Positions 51,218 to 60,082 of a DNA stretch of 64,000 bases are shown here, piece by piece. The notes under the pieces are model-generated. The model did no database searches and was not told the origin of the DNA. It saw only the letters and a program-made list of their open reading frames with translations. Origin of the DNA: Prevotella vespertina (GTDB lineage: Bacteria > Bacteroidota > Bacteroidia > Bacteroidales > Bacteroidaceae); the NCBI RefSeq assembly GCF_009728485.1, contig NZ_VVIQ01000013.1, forward strand, positions 1-64,000, written 5' to 3'. Within the stretch, counting starts at the first letter, position 1, and the number at the start of each line of letters is the position of its first letter. The translations under genes were made by a program, and so were the position numbers.

Positions 51218-52387
51218 ATGGATAGTAACTTCGTAGACTATGTAAAGATTTACTGTCGATCAGGTAAGGGTGGAAGAGGCTCTATGCACCTTCGTCATGT
51301 GAAGTACAACCCTAATGGCGGTCCTGATGGTGGTGATGGAGGTAAAGGCGGAAGCGTTTATCTGCGTGGTAACCATAACTATTGGACATTGCTTCACTTG
51401 AAGTATCAGCGTCATGTCTACGCCGAACATGGAGGCAATGGAGGCCGTGATAAGTGCCACGGAACGGATGGTAAGGATGTTTATATTGATGTCCCATGTG
51501 GTACGGTGGTATATGATGCCGAGACAGGAAAGTATGTCTGCGATGTTATGCACGATGGGCAGACGGTGATGTTGTTGAAAGGTGGACGAGGAGGATTGGG
51601 CAATTTCCAATTCAGAACATCGACAAACCAGGCTCCACGTTACGCCCAACCGGGTGAGCCAATGCAGGAGATGACGGTCATACTTGAGCTTAAACTCTTA
51701 GCCGATGTGGGACTTGTTGGATTCCCCAATGCCGGTAAGTCGACCTTGTTATCATCGCTTTCAAGTGCGAAACCAAAGATTGCCAATTACCCTTTCACTA
51801 CAATGGAACCATCGTTGGGCATTGTTAGCTATCGTGATAATCAGAGTTTCGTGATGGCTGACATACCGGGTATTATCGAGGGAGCTAGCGAAGGAAAGGG
51901 ACTCGGTTTGCGCTTCCTTCGTCATATTGAGCGCAACTCTCTCTTGCTCTTTATGGTGCCTGGTGATACGGATGATATCAAGAAGGAATATGAGATTCTA
52001 CTCAATGAACTAAGGCAATTCAACCCTGAGATGCTCGATAAACATCGTGTCTTGGCGGTTACGAAGTGCGACTTACTGGACGAGGAACTCATCGAAATGC
52101 TCAAAGAAACATTACCCGATGACCTCCCTGTAGTATTCATTTCGGCTGTAACTGGTCAAGGGATTGATGATTTAAAGGACGTTCTTTGGAAGGAACTAAA
52201 CGCTGAAAGCAATAAGTTGCAAGACATAACTTCAGAGGACACACTCGTTCATCGCGATAAAGATATGAGTCGTTTCGCTGCGGAATTGGCTGCAGAAGAT
52301 GCCGACATAGACGATGTTGAGGAGGTTGGTATCGATGAATTGGATGAGGTGGAAGACCTTGATGACTTTGAATATACCAATGATTAA
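51218..52387 (+). CDS. obgE: GTPase Obg
   Basis: The 389-residue ribosome-associated GTPase acts in 50S maturation and growth control. Residues 1 to about 158 are the glycine-rich Obg fold ([35 protein letters not shown]). The G domain follows: [13 protein letters not shown] (G1), [12 protein letters not shown] (switch I), [16 protein letters not shown] (G3), TKCDLL (G4), [11 protein letters not shown] (G5). The C-terminus after about residue 335 is a highly acidic tail ([20 protein letters not shown]) instead of a folded OCT domain. The start lies just past the inverted repeat. Confidence 0.97.
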   Translation: MDSNFVDYVKIYCRSGKGGRGSMHLRHVKYNPNGGPDGGDGGKGGSVYLRGNHNYWTLLHLKYQRHVYAEHGGNGGRDKCHGTDGKDVYIDVPCGTVVYDAETGKYVCDVMHDGQTVMLLKGGRGGLGNFQFRTSTNQAPRYAQPGEPMQEMTVILELKLLADVGLVGFPNAGKSTLLSSLSSAKPKIANYPFTTMEPSLGIVSYRDNQSFVMADIPGIIEGASEGKGLGLRFLRHIERNSLLLFMVPGDTDDIKKEYEILLNELRQFNPEMLDKHRVLAVTKCDLLDEELIEMLKETLPDDLPVVFISAVTGQGIDDLKDVLWKELNAESNKLQDITSEDTLVHRDKDMSRFAAELAAEDADIDDVEEVGIDELDEVEDLDDFEYTND

Positions 52388-53159
52388 GCCCGTATTACAC
52401 TATTATGACATTGCCAAAGGGGTTGTTGCTTTCAGCACAACTCGGCATGGTGGTGTCAGCAAGGGACAGCTTGCCACGCTGAACATCAACCCTCATCGTG
52501 GGGATGAGCCTACTGCTGTTGCCACAAACTTACAAGCTGTAGCAACCGAGATAGGGGTTGAGGCGGATAGATTTGTGCGCCTTCATCAGATACACGAAAC
52601 CCATTGTCTGATCGTAACAAGCGATTTCTTCCAATTATCAAAGGCTCAACAAGCAGAAAAGGAAGAGGGGAAAGATGCCGTCATTACCGATTGTTGTAAT
52701 GTTTGCATTGGTGTGCACACTGCTGATTGCGTACCTGTTCTCTTCTACGACCCCACTCATCACGCCATAGGAGCAGCCCATGCAGGGTGGAGGGGGACGG
52801 TGCAGCGTATCGCACAACACACCTTGAAGCACATGATGGAGCAATATGATACGAAGCCAGCAGAGCTTAAAGTCGTTATTGGACCCTGCATATCTGAAAA
52901 GAACTTTGAGGTAGGGCAGGAGGTATATGACGCCTTCGCCACAGCGAACTTCCCTATGGATCGTATTGCAAAGAGGCACGAGAAGTGGCATATAGACCTC
53001 CCTCTTTGCAACCAACTACAGCTTGAAGAGATGGGAGTTCCCGCCTCGAACATCCTTCAATCAGCTATTTGTACCTACGATAATGCCGATGACTTCTTCT
53101 CGGCACGAATCCTCAAAGAGGGTTTCGGAACCATTTATACGGGTATTGCTCTGCGTTAG
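52380..53159 (+). CDS. pgeF: Laccase-domain (YfiH/PgeF) family protein
   Basis: The 259-residue protein matches the DUF152/YfiH family: [63 protein letters not shown] and [15 protein letters not shown]. The His and Cys of HQ, ADC and HAGW are the zinc ligands. Members act as purine nucleoside phosphorylases/deaminases, or as peptidoglycan editing factor in E. coli. I chose ATG 52380 ([10 protein letters not shown]), which overlaps the obgE stop by 8 bp; 52362 is also possible. A longer frame from 52314 is mostly obgE sequence in another frame. Confidence 0.9.
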   Translation: MIKPVLHYYDIAKGVVAFSTTRHGGVSKGQLATLNINPHRGDEPTAVATNLQAVATEIGVEADRFVRLHQIHETHCLIVTSDFFQLSKAQQAEKEEGKDAVITDCCNVCIGVHTADCVPVLFYDPTHHAIGAAHAGWRGTVQRIAQHTLKHMMEQYDTKPAELKVVIGPCISEKNFEVGQEVYDAFATANFPMDRIAKRHEKWHIDLPLCNQLQLEEMGVPASNILQSAICTYDNADDFFSARILKEGFGTIYTGIALR

Positions 53160-53187
53160 TTTCTTCACTTCTAAATACTTAACAGGA

Positions 53188-53772
53188 ATGAGAAAAATAG
53201 TCTTTATCTTCGTAATCAGTGCCTTGCTATTGTCCTGTACAGATAGCCGTCAAGGGCAATTAAGCAAGGTCTTATTCCTATTGAATTGGTCGGGTGGCTT
53301 CGATGACTATACACTAACGAAGACAGCAAGGTGCTCTTACAATTATGATAGCCTGTTGGCTAAGGTCGACACAGCCTTTATGAAGCGTAGAAAGGCAGTT
53401 GCTTATCCGCGTGTTCAAGACTTGTTAGACAGCCTTTGCACCAATTCTCAACTCCTAACTTATACCCATCATCGTTATTCACCCGTTGTTCGTCTCTCCG
53501 CATTGGACGCTTTGATAAGACGAAAGAGCCCTCATGTGGAGCAGGTTTTATTGCAAACTTACAATGACACAAGCATGATTAGTGTTGGTGGAGACGATTA
53601 TTTCTGGGAGGAGGCAGTAGGGAGTATAGCCCTCCGACACGTGCAGCAAAGTCGTAAGAAAGGTGTAATTACGCTGCGCGACTCGCTGTATAACGATTCA
53701 TTAGCACTATCCCAACCCATGTTAGCAACGTTCCGTTATATCAAACAACTACATTCTTCCCATTTGAAATAA
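53188..53772 (+). CDS. Small lipoprotein of unknown function
   Basis: The 194-residue protein starts at ATG 53188 (MRKIVFIFVISALLLSC, lipobox Cys17). The much longer frame from 53023 is antiparallel to nothing but overlaps pgeF in another frame and lacks a signal. The mature part is helical and reads like a HEAT-type segment (SPVVRLSALDALIRRKSPHV, WEEAVGSIALRHVQQSRKKG). I do not recognise a family. It follows pgeF by 28 bp and is probably cotranscribed with obgE and pgeF. Confidence 0.75.
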   Translation: MRKIVFIFVISALLLSCTDSRQGQLSKVLFLLNWSGGFDDYTLTKTARCSYNYDSLLAKVDTAFMKRRKAVAYPRVQDLLDSLCTNSQLLTYTHHRYSPVVRLSALDALIRRKSPHVEQVLLQTYNDTSMISVGGDDYFWEEAVGSIALRHVQQSRKKGVITLRDSLYNDSLALSQPMLATFRYIKQLHSSHLK

Positions 53773-53849
53773 CGCCTAACATCCGTATTGCTGACATACT
53801 CTAATCACGGAACATACGGATGAGATAACTCCATCTGATCTACCCCAAA

Positions 53850-54015
53850 GGGGAAAGGAAGAGCCTCACTTTCCAACTTCTCACCGAATGGAGAGGGGAG
53901 TGAAGATAGTGGCTTGCAAATGAAGAGAGGCTTTCTTCACATCAAAGAGAGCCTCCCTTTACATCAAAGAAACGCCTTCTTGCATTGCAAGAGAGCCTCC
54001 CTTGAAGTGTCACTT
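53850..54015. repeat. Fragments of the dispersed hairpin repeat
   Basis: A degenerate ACCGAATGGAGAGGGGAGTGAA (about 53885-53905) followed by three AAAGA(G/A)(A)CGCC(T)TT/ AGAGCCTCCCTT strings between 53920 and 54005. The hairpin arms are incomplete. Confidence 0.6.
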
Positions 54016-54163
54016 ATGGTCACATCAATATAACCTTACTTCTCTTTATCGCATTTAAGTATGTTGGATGTAACTGATAGATAGCCTTGCAAGTTAAGAC
54101 TAAGTATGTCCGTCTCACTCTTCATAGCATCAGTACGTCCCATTAGAACCGCTGGGTCGTGGG

Positions 54164-54247
54164 TTATACACGTTTGTAGAACTCGTTATACACGTCTGTA
54201 TAATTGATTATACACACTTGTATAACTCCTTCTACACGCCTGTATAA
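54164..54247. promoter_or_regulatory. Four palindromic sites at exact 22-bp spacing
   Basis: Sites at 54164, 54186, 54208 and 54230 share TTATACACnnnTGTATAA; the second is TTATACACGTCTGTATAA, with near-perfect two-fold symmetry, and the outer two are slightly degraded. The start-to-start distance is 22 bp each time, about two helix turns, so bound proteins would line up on one face. They lie between the small lipoprotein gene and the convergent AAA protein gene, with no promoter box seen beside them. The linkers are only 4 bp and differ, so this is not CRISPR. Confidence 0.75.
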
Positions 54248-54393
54248 TCTAATAGAGTAACGCTCTGAAGGGTGCAAGAGATACTTATGAGAGGCGACGG
54301 GAGATACTTAAAGGGATGTGCGGAGGGTGGTTTACACCTCGACACATCCCTTTAATCCTGTTGAAAGTAAGGTTTGTTATGCGCTAAGCCGAC

Positions 54394-55935
54394 TTATGCT
54401 ATCAGCCATTTGTCTATACATCTCTTCTCAAGCGAGAAGTTAACACCAATCTTGAAGAGCTGTCGCTTGTCCATTGCAAAGGGTTGAGCATAACCTTTCT
54501 CATCGATTTGCTGCAGTGCAACATCAGCCGAACCATCAAGTTTAAACTCGACAATATAGACGTAATCATTCGTCTCAATCGTCAAGTCCATACGCCCATT
54601 ACTGGTCGTGCGTTCCACCTTTGTATAGAATCCCATCATCTTTGCTATAAGATAGAAAGCGTTTTGGAAGTATAGTTCCGAGTTCCCCACAATCTTATAG
54701 TCGGTATCTGCAAAGAGTGTTGCCATGCGTTGCATGAAGTCTTCTGGACGTCCCGAACGAAGGTCACGCACGAACTCGCCCATTGAAAAAGGCGTCTCTG
54801 GATTGCGCAAACCAGTGTAATAAGGCAGCAAGAAACGTGTGAATCCCTCCTCAACTTCCTTATTAGGAAAGCCCAAGCGATACTCCCCGAACTCCTCATC
54901 AAAGCTTTTAATGGTGAGGTAACCACTCTGGTAAAGGACAGGAATAGGGTTGTTTGATGCCGTATCAATACAGTTGAGAACATCCGCAGTTGATACCTCT
55001 TTCGTCAAGTTGGGCAGCCTGTAATTGTCCTGTTTCAGCAACTCCACGAGGTAAGTGGGTGTACCCGTTTCAAACCAATAACTACCGAATTGCAGTCGTT
55101 TGAAGGTGTTTAGCAAGCTAAAAGGATTATAGATTCCAATGCCATTCTCCACGAAGTGATAGCCATCATATCGTTCTTTTAATCGGCAAAGTGCCTCTTC
55201 CACGGATAGTTTATACTTAGTGGCAAGTTGCTTGATAGGCTCTGCGAAGATGGTTTCTAACTCATCTTGCGTAACGCCACAAAGTGCTTGGTACTCCTCA
55301 TCCATTGATAGATCTTGCAGGTTGTTGAGGTCGCTAAAGACGCTAACCTTGCCGAACTTCGTTACACCAGTGAGTAAGGCGAAGCGGATGTAGCGGTCTT
55401 GTGACTTCAAAGCACCATAGACCGACTTCAATAAACCACGATAGTCAGCCTGCAACTCATTGTTCCCTATGGCTTGCAAGAGCGGTTTGTCATACTCATC
55501 CACTAGGATAACTACCTGCTTACCAGTCTTCTTATAGGCTCGTTCTATCACTCCAGAGAAGCGTAATGAGAGTGTTGTCTCTTGTTCGTAACTGCCATAT
55601 AGCTCCTCCCACCTCGATATGTTCCAATCAAGAATAGCCTCAAGTTTCTGGGTATCATCATACTTCTGACTATTCAAGTCGAGGTGTAGAACAGGATAAC
55701 TAGCCCATTCCTTCTCCAAAGAGTCAATGGCTAAGCCTGCAAAGAGTTCCTTCTTTCCAGAGAAGTAAGCCTCTAAGGTTGATACGAGAAGACTCTTACC
55801 AAAGCGGCGCGGACGGCTTAGGAAGTAGTATTTCCCATCCCTTGTTAAGTTGTAAATCATGTCAGTCTTGTCTACATACAAGAACTTACTTTTCCTTATG
55901 TCTTCGAAACTCTGTAATCCAATCGGGTACTTCAT
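54394..55935 (-). CDS. AAA-ATPase-like / PD-(D/E)XK nuclease-like protein
   Basis: The 513-residue protein matches the AAA-ATPase_like (DUF1703-type) family, often multi-copy in Prevotella and Bacteroides. It starts MKYPIGLQSFEDIRKSKFLY. The Walker A is SRPRRFGKSLLVSTL at about residues 40-54, Walker B the ILVDEYDKPLL region. The C-terminal PD-(D/E)XK-like domain shows GRMDLTIETNDYVYIVEFKL. The cellular role is unknown; links to mobile elements or defence have been proposed for relatives. It stands alone, leftward, 64 bp after a small basic protein gene. Confidence 0.9.
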   Translation of the reverse strand: MKYPIGLQSFEDIRKSKFLYVDKTDMIYNLTRDGKYYFLSRPRRFGKSLLVSTLEAYFSGKKELFAGLAIDSLEKEWASYPVLHLDLNSQKYDDTQKLEAILDWNISRWEELYGSYEQETTLSLRFSGVIERAYKKTGKQVVILVDEYDKPLLQAIGNNELQADYRGLLKSVYGALKSQDRYIRFALLTGVTKFGKVSVFSDLNNLQDLSMDEEYQALCGVTQDELETIFAEPIKQLATKYKLSVEEALCRLKERYDGYHFVENGIGIYNPFSLLNTFKRLQFGSYWFETGTPTYLVELLKQDNYRLPNLTKEVSTADVLNCIDTASNNPIPVLYQSGYLTIKSFDEEFGEYRLGFPNKEVEEGFTRFLLPYYTGLRNPETPFSMGEFVRDLRSGRPEDFMQRMATLFADTDYKIVGNSELYFQNAFYLIAKMMGFYTKVERTTSNGRMDLTIETNDYVYIVEFKLDGSADVALQQIDEKGYAQPFAMDKRQLFKIGVNFSLEKRCIDKWLIA

Positions 55936-55999
55936 CTTCTGCCTCCTTACTCTTTTTATAATGCTAAAAGGACTTACCTAAGTCGCAGAGAAAAGCCTA

Positions 56000-56185
56000 T
56001 TACTTGTGGCGATTGGCTCTTTGCTGGCGGTACTTAGCCTTTTGCTTAGCACTGCCAGAGCCGTGCGCACCAGTAATATACTTCTTCTTCTTGGCTTTAG
56101 TCTTTACTTTCCCATCATCATTCTTGGGCTTTGATGCACCTCGAAAGACCATTCCTCCTTCTATAATATCATCTATCTCGCTCAT
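56000..56185 (-). CDS. Small basic protein (61 aa) of unknown function
   Basis: The 61-residue protein begins MSEIDDIIEGGMVFRGASKP and ends with a very basic tail (KTKAKKKKYITGAHGSGSAK, then KYRQQRANRHK). It may bind nucleic acid or ribosome. It starts 11 bp after the AICAR formyltransferase stop on the same strand, so it is probably cotranscribed. I do not recognise the family; the biased composition and tight spacing support a real gene. Confidence 0.65.
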   Translation of the reverse strand: MSEIDDIIEGGMVFRGASKPKNDDGKVKTKAKKKKYITGAHGSGSAKQKAKYRQQRANRHK

Positions 56186-56196
56186 ACAAAATCGGT

Positions 56197-57378
56197 TTAA
56201 TGATGGAATAAACGTACTCCTGTGAATGCCATTGCGATACCATATTTATCGCAAGTATCGATGACATGGTCGTCACGAATGCTGCCACCAGCCTGCGCAA
56301 TATACTCCACTCCACTCTTGTGGGCACGTTCGATGTTGTCACCGAAGGGGAAGAAGGCATCCGAACCGAGTGCTACTCCTGTGTTCTTAGCAATCCATTC
56401 CTTGCGTTCCTCACGTGTGAGAGGCTCTGGACGAGTGGTAAAGAACTGTTGCCAAACCCCTTCTTGCAATACGTCCTCATACTCATCTGAGATGTAAACA
56501 TTGATGGTGTTATCACGATCGGCACGACGAATACCCTCCTTGAAAGGTAGGTTCATCACCTTTGGACATTGACGCAACCACCACTCATCAGCCTTATTAC
56601 CAGCCAAACGAGTGCAGTGAATACGACTCTGCTGACCGGCTCCGATACCGATAGCCTGCCCATCCTTCACATAGCAAACAGAGTTACTTTGTGTGTACTT
56701 CAGTGTGATGAGCGAGATAATAAGGTCGCGTTTTGCCTCTTCGGTGAACGTTTTATTCTTTGTAGGGATATTCTCGAAGAGCGCAGGATCATCTAGTTTC
56801 ACCTCGTTTCTGCCCTGTTCAAAGGTAATGCCAAACACTTGCTTGTGCTCGATAGGGGCTGGAGTGTAATTCGGATCAATCTTTATAACGTTGTAACCAC
56901 CCTTGCGTTTCGCCTTGAGAATGTCTAGTGCTTCAGGTGTAAAGTCAGGTGCAATCACACCATCACTGACCTCACGTTTGATGAGCAAAGCCGTTTCCTT
57001 GTCACAAGTATCACTAAGTGCACAGAAGTCGCCATACGAACACATACGGTCGGCGCCACGTGCTCTTGCGTATGCACTAGCCAATGGTGTCAACTCGAAG
57101 TCGACGTCATCAACGAAGTAAATCTTCTTTAGTGTGTCACTAAGAGGCAGTCCTACGGCAGCACCAGCAGGGCTAACATGTTTGAACGAAGCTGCTGCGG
57201 GCAGTCCAGTAGCAGCCTTTAATTCCTTAACGAGTTGCCAACTATTAAGCGCATCGAGGAAGTTTATGTATCCTGGACGCCCACTAAGAACAGTGATAGG
57301 GAGTTCGCCTTCCTCCATATAAATACGTGAAGGCGTTTGGTTCGGATTGCATCCGTACTTAAGAGCTAATTCTTTCAT
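56197..57378 (-). CDS. Stand-alone AICAR formyltransferase
   Basis: The 393-residue enzyme transfers a formyl group from 10-formyl-tetrahydrofolate to AICAR, the ninth step of purine synthesis. It lacks the N-terminal IMP cyclohydrolase domain of ordinary PurH. The motifs (SFKHVSPAGAAVGLPLS, AYARARGADRMCSYGDF, KYTQSNSVCYVKDGQAIGIG, QQSRIHCTRLAGNKA, SDAFFPFGDNIERA, RLFHH end) resemble the eukaryotic ATIC C-terminal domain more than E. coli PurH, judging from memory. The Lys-His pair of the active site is present. The cyclohydrolase must be encoded elsewhere. A minus-strand TACCTTTG lies at 57410-57417. Confidence 0.93.
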   Translation of the reverse strand: MKELALKYGCNPNQTPSRIYMEEGELPITVLSGRPGYINFLDALNSWQLVKELKAATGLPAAASFKHVSPAGAAVGLPLSDTLKKIYFVDDVDFELTPLASAYARARGADRMCSYGDFCALSDTCDKETALLIKREVSDGVIAPDFTPEALDILKAKRKGGYNVIKIDPNYTPAPIEHKQVFGITFEQGRNEVKLDDPALFENIPTKNKTFTEEAKRDLIISLITLKYTQSNSVCYVKDGQAIGIGAGQQSRIHCTRLAGNKADEWWLRQCPKVMNLPFKEGIRRADRDNTINVYISDEYEDVLQEGVWQQFFTTRPEPLTREERKEWIAKNTGVALGSDAFFPFGDNIERAHKSGVEYIAQAGGSIRDDHVIDTCDKYGIAMAFTGVRLFHH

Positions 57379-57409
57379 ATAACTTATGTGGTATATGTGA
57401 TTGGTGCTA

Positions 57410-57417
57410 CAAAGGTA
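57410..57417 (-). promoter_or_regulatory. -7 box of the AICAR formyltransferase gene
   Basis: TACCTTTG on the minus strand, about 32 bp before the ATG, preceded by an AT-rich segment. Confidence 0.55.
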
Positions 57418-57611
57418 GCGAAAAATAATTGAAAAGCCCTTTCTCCTTCGTTGTTATTCGATAAAAATCACTGCTATGCTTTGTTCCTTTTATAGAAAAA
57501 TAGTAATTTTACAGCCGTAAATAACAGTATTAACAGGTAAGGAATGGGGATGTTAGCGTTGCTCCTGATGACTTCTTTAACGTCTCTAACTCCTTTTTAA
57601 ATCTTAAAGAC

Positions 57612-57986
57612 ATGCACGCATTACACACAGACAAGGCTCCTGCAGCCGTTGGACCTTACAGTCAGGCGATCGAAGCCAATGGTTTCATCTTTGCATCTGG
57701 TCAGCTTCCTATCGATCCAGCTACCAACGCTTTCGCTGAAGGAGGTGTGAAGGAACAGACTCGCCAATCAATTACTAATGCACAAAACGTACTGGCGTCA
57801 GCTGGTGTTGACCTATCTCATGTTGTGAAGACAACCGTTTTCCTTTCTGATATGGATAACTTTGCTGCGATGAACGAGGTATATGCCGAGTTCTTCAAAG
57901 AGCCTTATCCAGCACGTTCGGCAGTAGCTGTTAAAACCTTACCAAAGGGTGCTTTGGTGGAAGTTGAGTGTATTGCTGTAAAGTAA
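57612..57986 (+). CDS. ridA: RidA family enamine/imine deaminase
   Basis: The 124-residue protein hydrolyses reactive enamines/imines such as 2-aminoacrylate. Signatures are AVGPYSQAIEANGFIFASGQ, TRQSITNAQNVLASAGVDL, and the C-terminal PARSAVAVKTLPKGALVEVE with the conserved Arg and Glu. The length is typical and it would form a trimer in the cytosol. It is preceded by a weak TAATTTTA box near 57509 and followed by a repeat cluster. Confidence 0.95.
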   Translation: MHALHTDKAPAAVGPYSQAIEANGFIFASGQLPIDPATNAFAEGGVKEQTRQSITNAQNVLASAGVDLSHVVKTTVFLSDMDNFAAMNEVYAEFFKEPYPARSAVAVKTLPKGALVEVECIAVK

Positions 57987-58430
57987 ACATAGCCTCACCC
58001 CCAACCATCTACAGCCTCACCCCCAACCCCTCTCCGAATAGAGAGGGGAGTGAAAACTATTGTTTGCAAATAAAGGGGGCGTCTCGTTGGTGCAAGGAAA
58101 GGCTCTCTTGGATAGGACGAAACGCCCTTCTCAAATGGAGAAGGGCGTTTCCTTCTTTTTGCTCTTTCGTTATTACGATTCGTGTTCCTATGTTCCTATG
58201 TCTTAATAATATGTCATTCAAACAATATGTCGTTGTGTTGTTATGTCTTTAAAACTATGTTCTTCCGTCTTAGTAATATGTCATTCAAACAATATGTCTT
58301 TATGTCATTTTGTCTTTAAAACAAGTTCCTCTGTCTTTAAAGTATGTCATTCCAATAATATGTTCTTATGTCATTTTGTCTAAAAAGATATGTTCCTTTG
58401 TCTTAAAACGATGTTTACTCTGCTTGAAAC
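57987..58430. repeat. Hairpin repeat followed by TGTC-rich repeat
   Basis: A CCCCTCTCC/AGAGAGGGG copy with one mismatch is at 58027-58048 and an ACGCCCTTCTC/GAGAAGGGCGT hairpin near 58121-58150. From about 58185 to 58415 come three diverged copies of the TGTC-rich repeat (ATGTCATTCAAACAATATGTC, ATGTCATTTTGTC and similar), the same family and the same order relative to the hairpin as at 45.7-46.1 kb. Confidence 0.8.
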
Positions 58431-58523
58431 CATTGTTTTGTCTTATCGTTTCAGTAGGTGGGCAGCGATAGAGATGATAATCTATAAAAAAGCATAAAAG
58501 ACCCGAATTATATCCAACTAGAT

Positions 58524-58554
58524 TTTGTTTTCTACATAATTATATGTACCTTTG
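58524..58554 (+). promoter_or_regulatory. Promoter of the primary sigma factor gene
   Basis: TTTG (58524-58527), 19 bp, TACCTTTG followed by CA (58547-58554): a near-consensus Bacteroidetes promoter. The leader is about 80 nt with two AGGAGG-like strings (near 58600 and 58621). Confidence 0.75.
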
Positions 58555-58641
58555 CACGCCGTATCAGCTTAGGATAACGGGAAAAGCTATTATTTTTAGG
58601 AGGAACTAATAGGTCATTAAAGGAGGAAATAATAATTATTC

Positions 58642-59514
58642 ATGAGACAACTTAAGATTTCTAAGAGTATCACGAACCGTTCCAGCGAGGCTTTAGACAA
58701 GTATCTTGTTGAGATAGGACGTGAGCCGATGATTACAGTTGATGAGGAGATTGAACTCGCACAAGAGATTCATAAGGGTGGACGAAAGGGCGAACGCGCA
58801 AAGGAGAAGCTGATAAAAGCCAACCTTAGGTTCGTTGTTTCTGTGGCAAAGCAGTATCAGCACCAAGGTCTCTCACTAACCGATCTTATCGACGAGGGCA
58901 ATATTGGTTTGGTAAAAGCAGCCGAGAAGTTCGATGAAACTCGTGGTTTTAAGTTCATTTCATACGCTGTGTGGTGGATTCGTCAGAGCATTCTGCAAGC
59001 CATCGCAGAGCAGAGTCGTATTGTGCGATTGCCTCTTAACCAGGTTGGTGCTATATCAAAAATCAACCAGGTAACGAATGAGTTTGTGCAGAAACACAAT
59101 CGTCGTCCCTCAATTCATGAGCTTGCTGAGCTTACAGGTATTGATGAGGCGCGTATTCGTCAGAGCCAGAGTGCGGACAACCATCACATGAGTATTGATG
59201 CACCATTTAGTGATGACGATGATAACTCCATGAGTGATATGCTCTCTTCTGGTGATGATTCTCGTACGGATAAGGGCGTTGATTTTGAGTCAATGTCAGA
59301 TGATTTGCGTGCCGTTCTACAGAATACTCTGAAGGACAGAGAGATTAAGATCGTCACAGAATGCTTCGGTATCGGTTGTCAGGAGAAGGGTTTAGAGGAG
59401 ATAGGAACCGAGATGGGACTTACTCGTGAGCGTGTTCGTCAGATCCGAGAGAAGGCTATTGAGAAGATACGTGAGAGTGGTAATGCCCGTGTGTTGATGA
59501 AGTATCTAGGTTAA
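58642..59514 (+). CDS. rpoD: Primary sigma factor RpoD/SigA
   Basis: The 290-residue protein directs RNA polymerase to housekeeping promoters. Region 1.2 is SEALDKYLVEIGREPMITVD; region 2 contains LIDEGNIGLVKAAEKFDETR and YAVWWIRQSILQAIAEQSR; region 3 is around NQVGAISKINQ; region 4 ends EMGLTRERVRQIREKAIEKI. It lacks the long region 1.1 of proteobacterial sigma-70, as is normal for Bacteroidetes, where this factor recognises the -33/-7 promoters seen throughout this window. It is monocistronic. Confidence 0.97.
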   Translation: MRQLKISKSITNRSSEALDKYLVEIGREPMITVDEEIELAQEIHKGGRKGERAKEKLIKANLRFVVSVAKQYQHQGLSLTDLIDEGNIGLVKAAEKFDETRGFKFISYAVWWIRQSILQAIAEQSRIVRLPLNQVGAISKINQVTNEFVQKHNRRPSIHELAELTGIDEARIRQSQSADNHHMSIDAPFSDDDDNSMSDMLSSGDDSRTDKGVDFESMSDDLRAVLQNTLKDREIKIVTECFGIGCQEKGLEEIGTEMGLTRERVRQIREKAIEKIRESGNARVLMKYLG

Positions 59515-59559
59515 AGAAGCGTTCCCTCGCAATGAGGAGACAGCTATAAGAAAAAGAGA

Positions 59560-59595
59560 AAAGCCCTACAACGATTGTTGTAGGGCTTTTTTAGT
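59560..59595 (+). terminator. rpoD terminator
   Basis: AAAGCCCTACAAC (59560-59572), GATT loop, GTTGTAGGGCTTT (59577-59589), then TTTT. A perfect 13-bp stem; the preceding A-run makes it potentially bidirectional. Confidence 0.93.
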
Positions 59596-59675
59596 TGTCG
59601 ATAAAAGGAGTTTATCTTTTCCCCAATACTCCTATTTGATTTTGAGGAGGGCAAATGTTGTTGATGAAAGATTAA

Positions 59676-59996
59676 TTACCAGAGGGCAACCTTACCAATC
59701 GTCCCCATGTCTAGAGATACTGGTATATTCATTGCCTTAAATACTTTTGCAAGTGTACTAAACGTTATGCTTTTGCCTTTCTCTAGTCTGGAGATTTGTG
59801 CCTTTTGCACACCTACGCGATGACCAAGCTCTTCTTGCGTTAGATTTTGAGCTTTTCTAGCTATTTTGATAGCCTCTCCAATCTTATACGCCTGCACTGC
59901 CTCTGCTACATCTTTCTCAAATGCATCTCGTTCTGGAGTGCCTTTTTTGCCTAATAACTCGTCTTGTACTATATCAAAGTCTTTTAGTTTCATCAT
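59676..59996 (-). CDS. XRE-family antitoxin-like regulator (HigA type)
   Basis: The 106-residue protein has a helix-turn-helix at about residues 60-95 (LTQEELGHRVGVQKAQISRL, then EKGKSITFSTLAKVF) after an N-terminal part (VQDELLGKKGTPERDAFEKD) typical of antitoxins paired with RelE-like toxins. It would bind the operon promoter and neutralise the toxin. Two tandem ATG codons are possible starts (59996 or 59993). No full toxin gene is present, but a 29-codon toxin-like remnant ends exactly at its start. An inverted repeat at 60077-60111 may be its operator. Confidence 0.85.
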   Translation of the reverse strand: MMKLKDFDIVQDELLGKKGTPERDAFEKDVAEAVQAYKIGEAIKIARKAQNLTQEELGHRVGVQKAQISRLEKGKSITFSTLAKVFKAMNIPVSLDMGTIGKVALW

Positions 59997-60082
59997 CTTG
60001 TCTTTGTTTTCTTATTATTAAAATATTCCTGTCTTAGTCTCTCTGCCTTGTGAACTTGACAAGTTCCTACATCTATAATAGC
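59993..60082 (-). pseudogene. Apparent C-terminal remnant of a RelE/ParE-like toxin
   Basis: In one minus-strand frame, after an in-frame TAA at 60083-60085, 29 codons read AIIDVGTCQVHKAERLRQEY plus FNNKKTKTR and stop at TGA, which overlaps the antitoxin ATGATG. The IIDVGT string and the basic helical end resemble the last strand and helix of RelE/ParE toxins, and the stop/start overlap is the normal toxin-antitoxin coupling. No start codon or upstream toxin sequence is visible, so the gene is deleted at its 5' end. The family assignment is from memory of motifs only. Confidence 0.35.

Noticed and set aside
54164..54247. 22-bp periodic array considered as CRISPR
   Set aside because: Only 4-bp linkers separate the sites; far too short for spacers.
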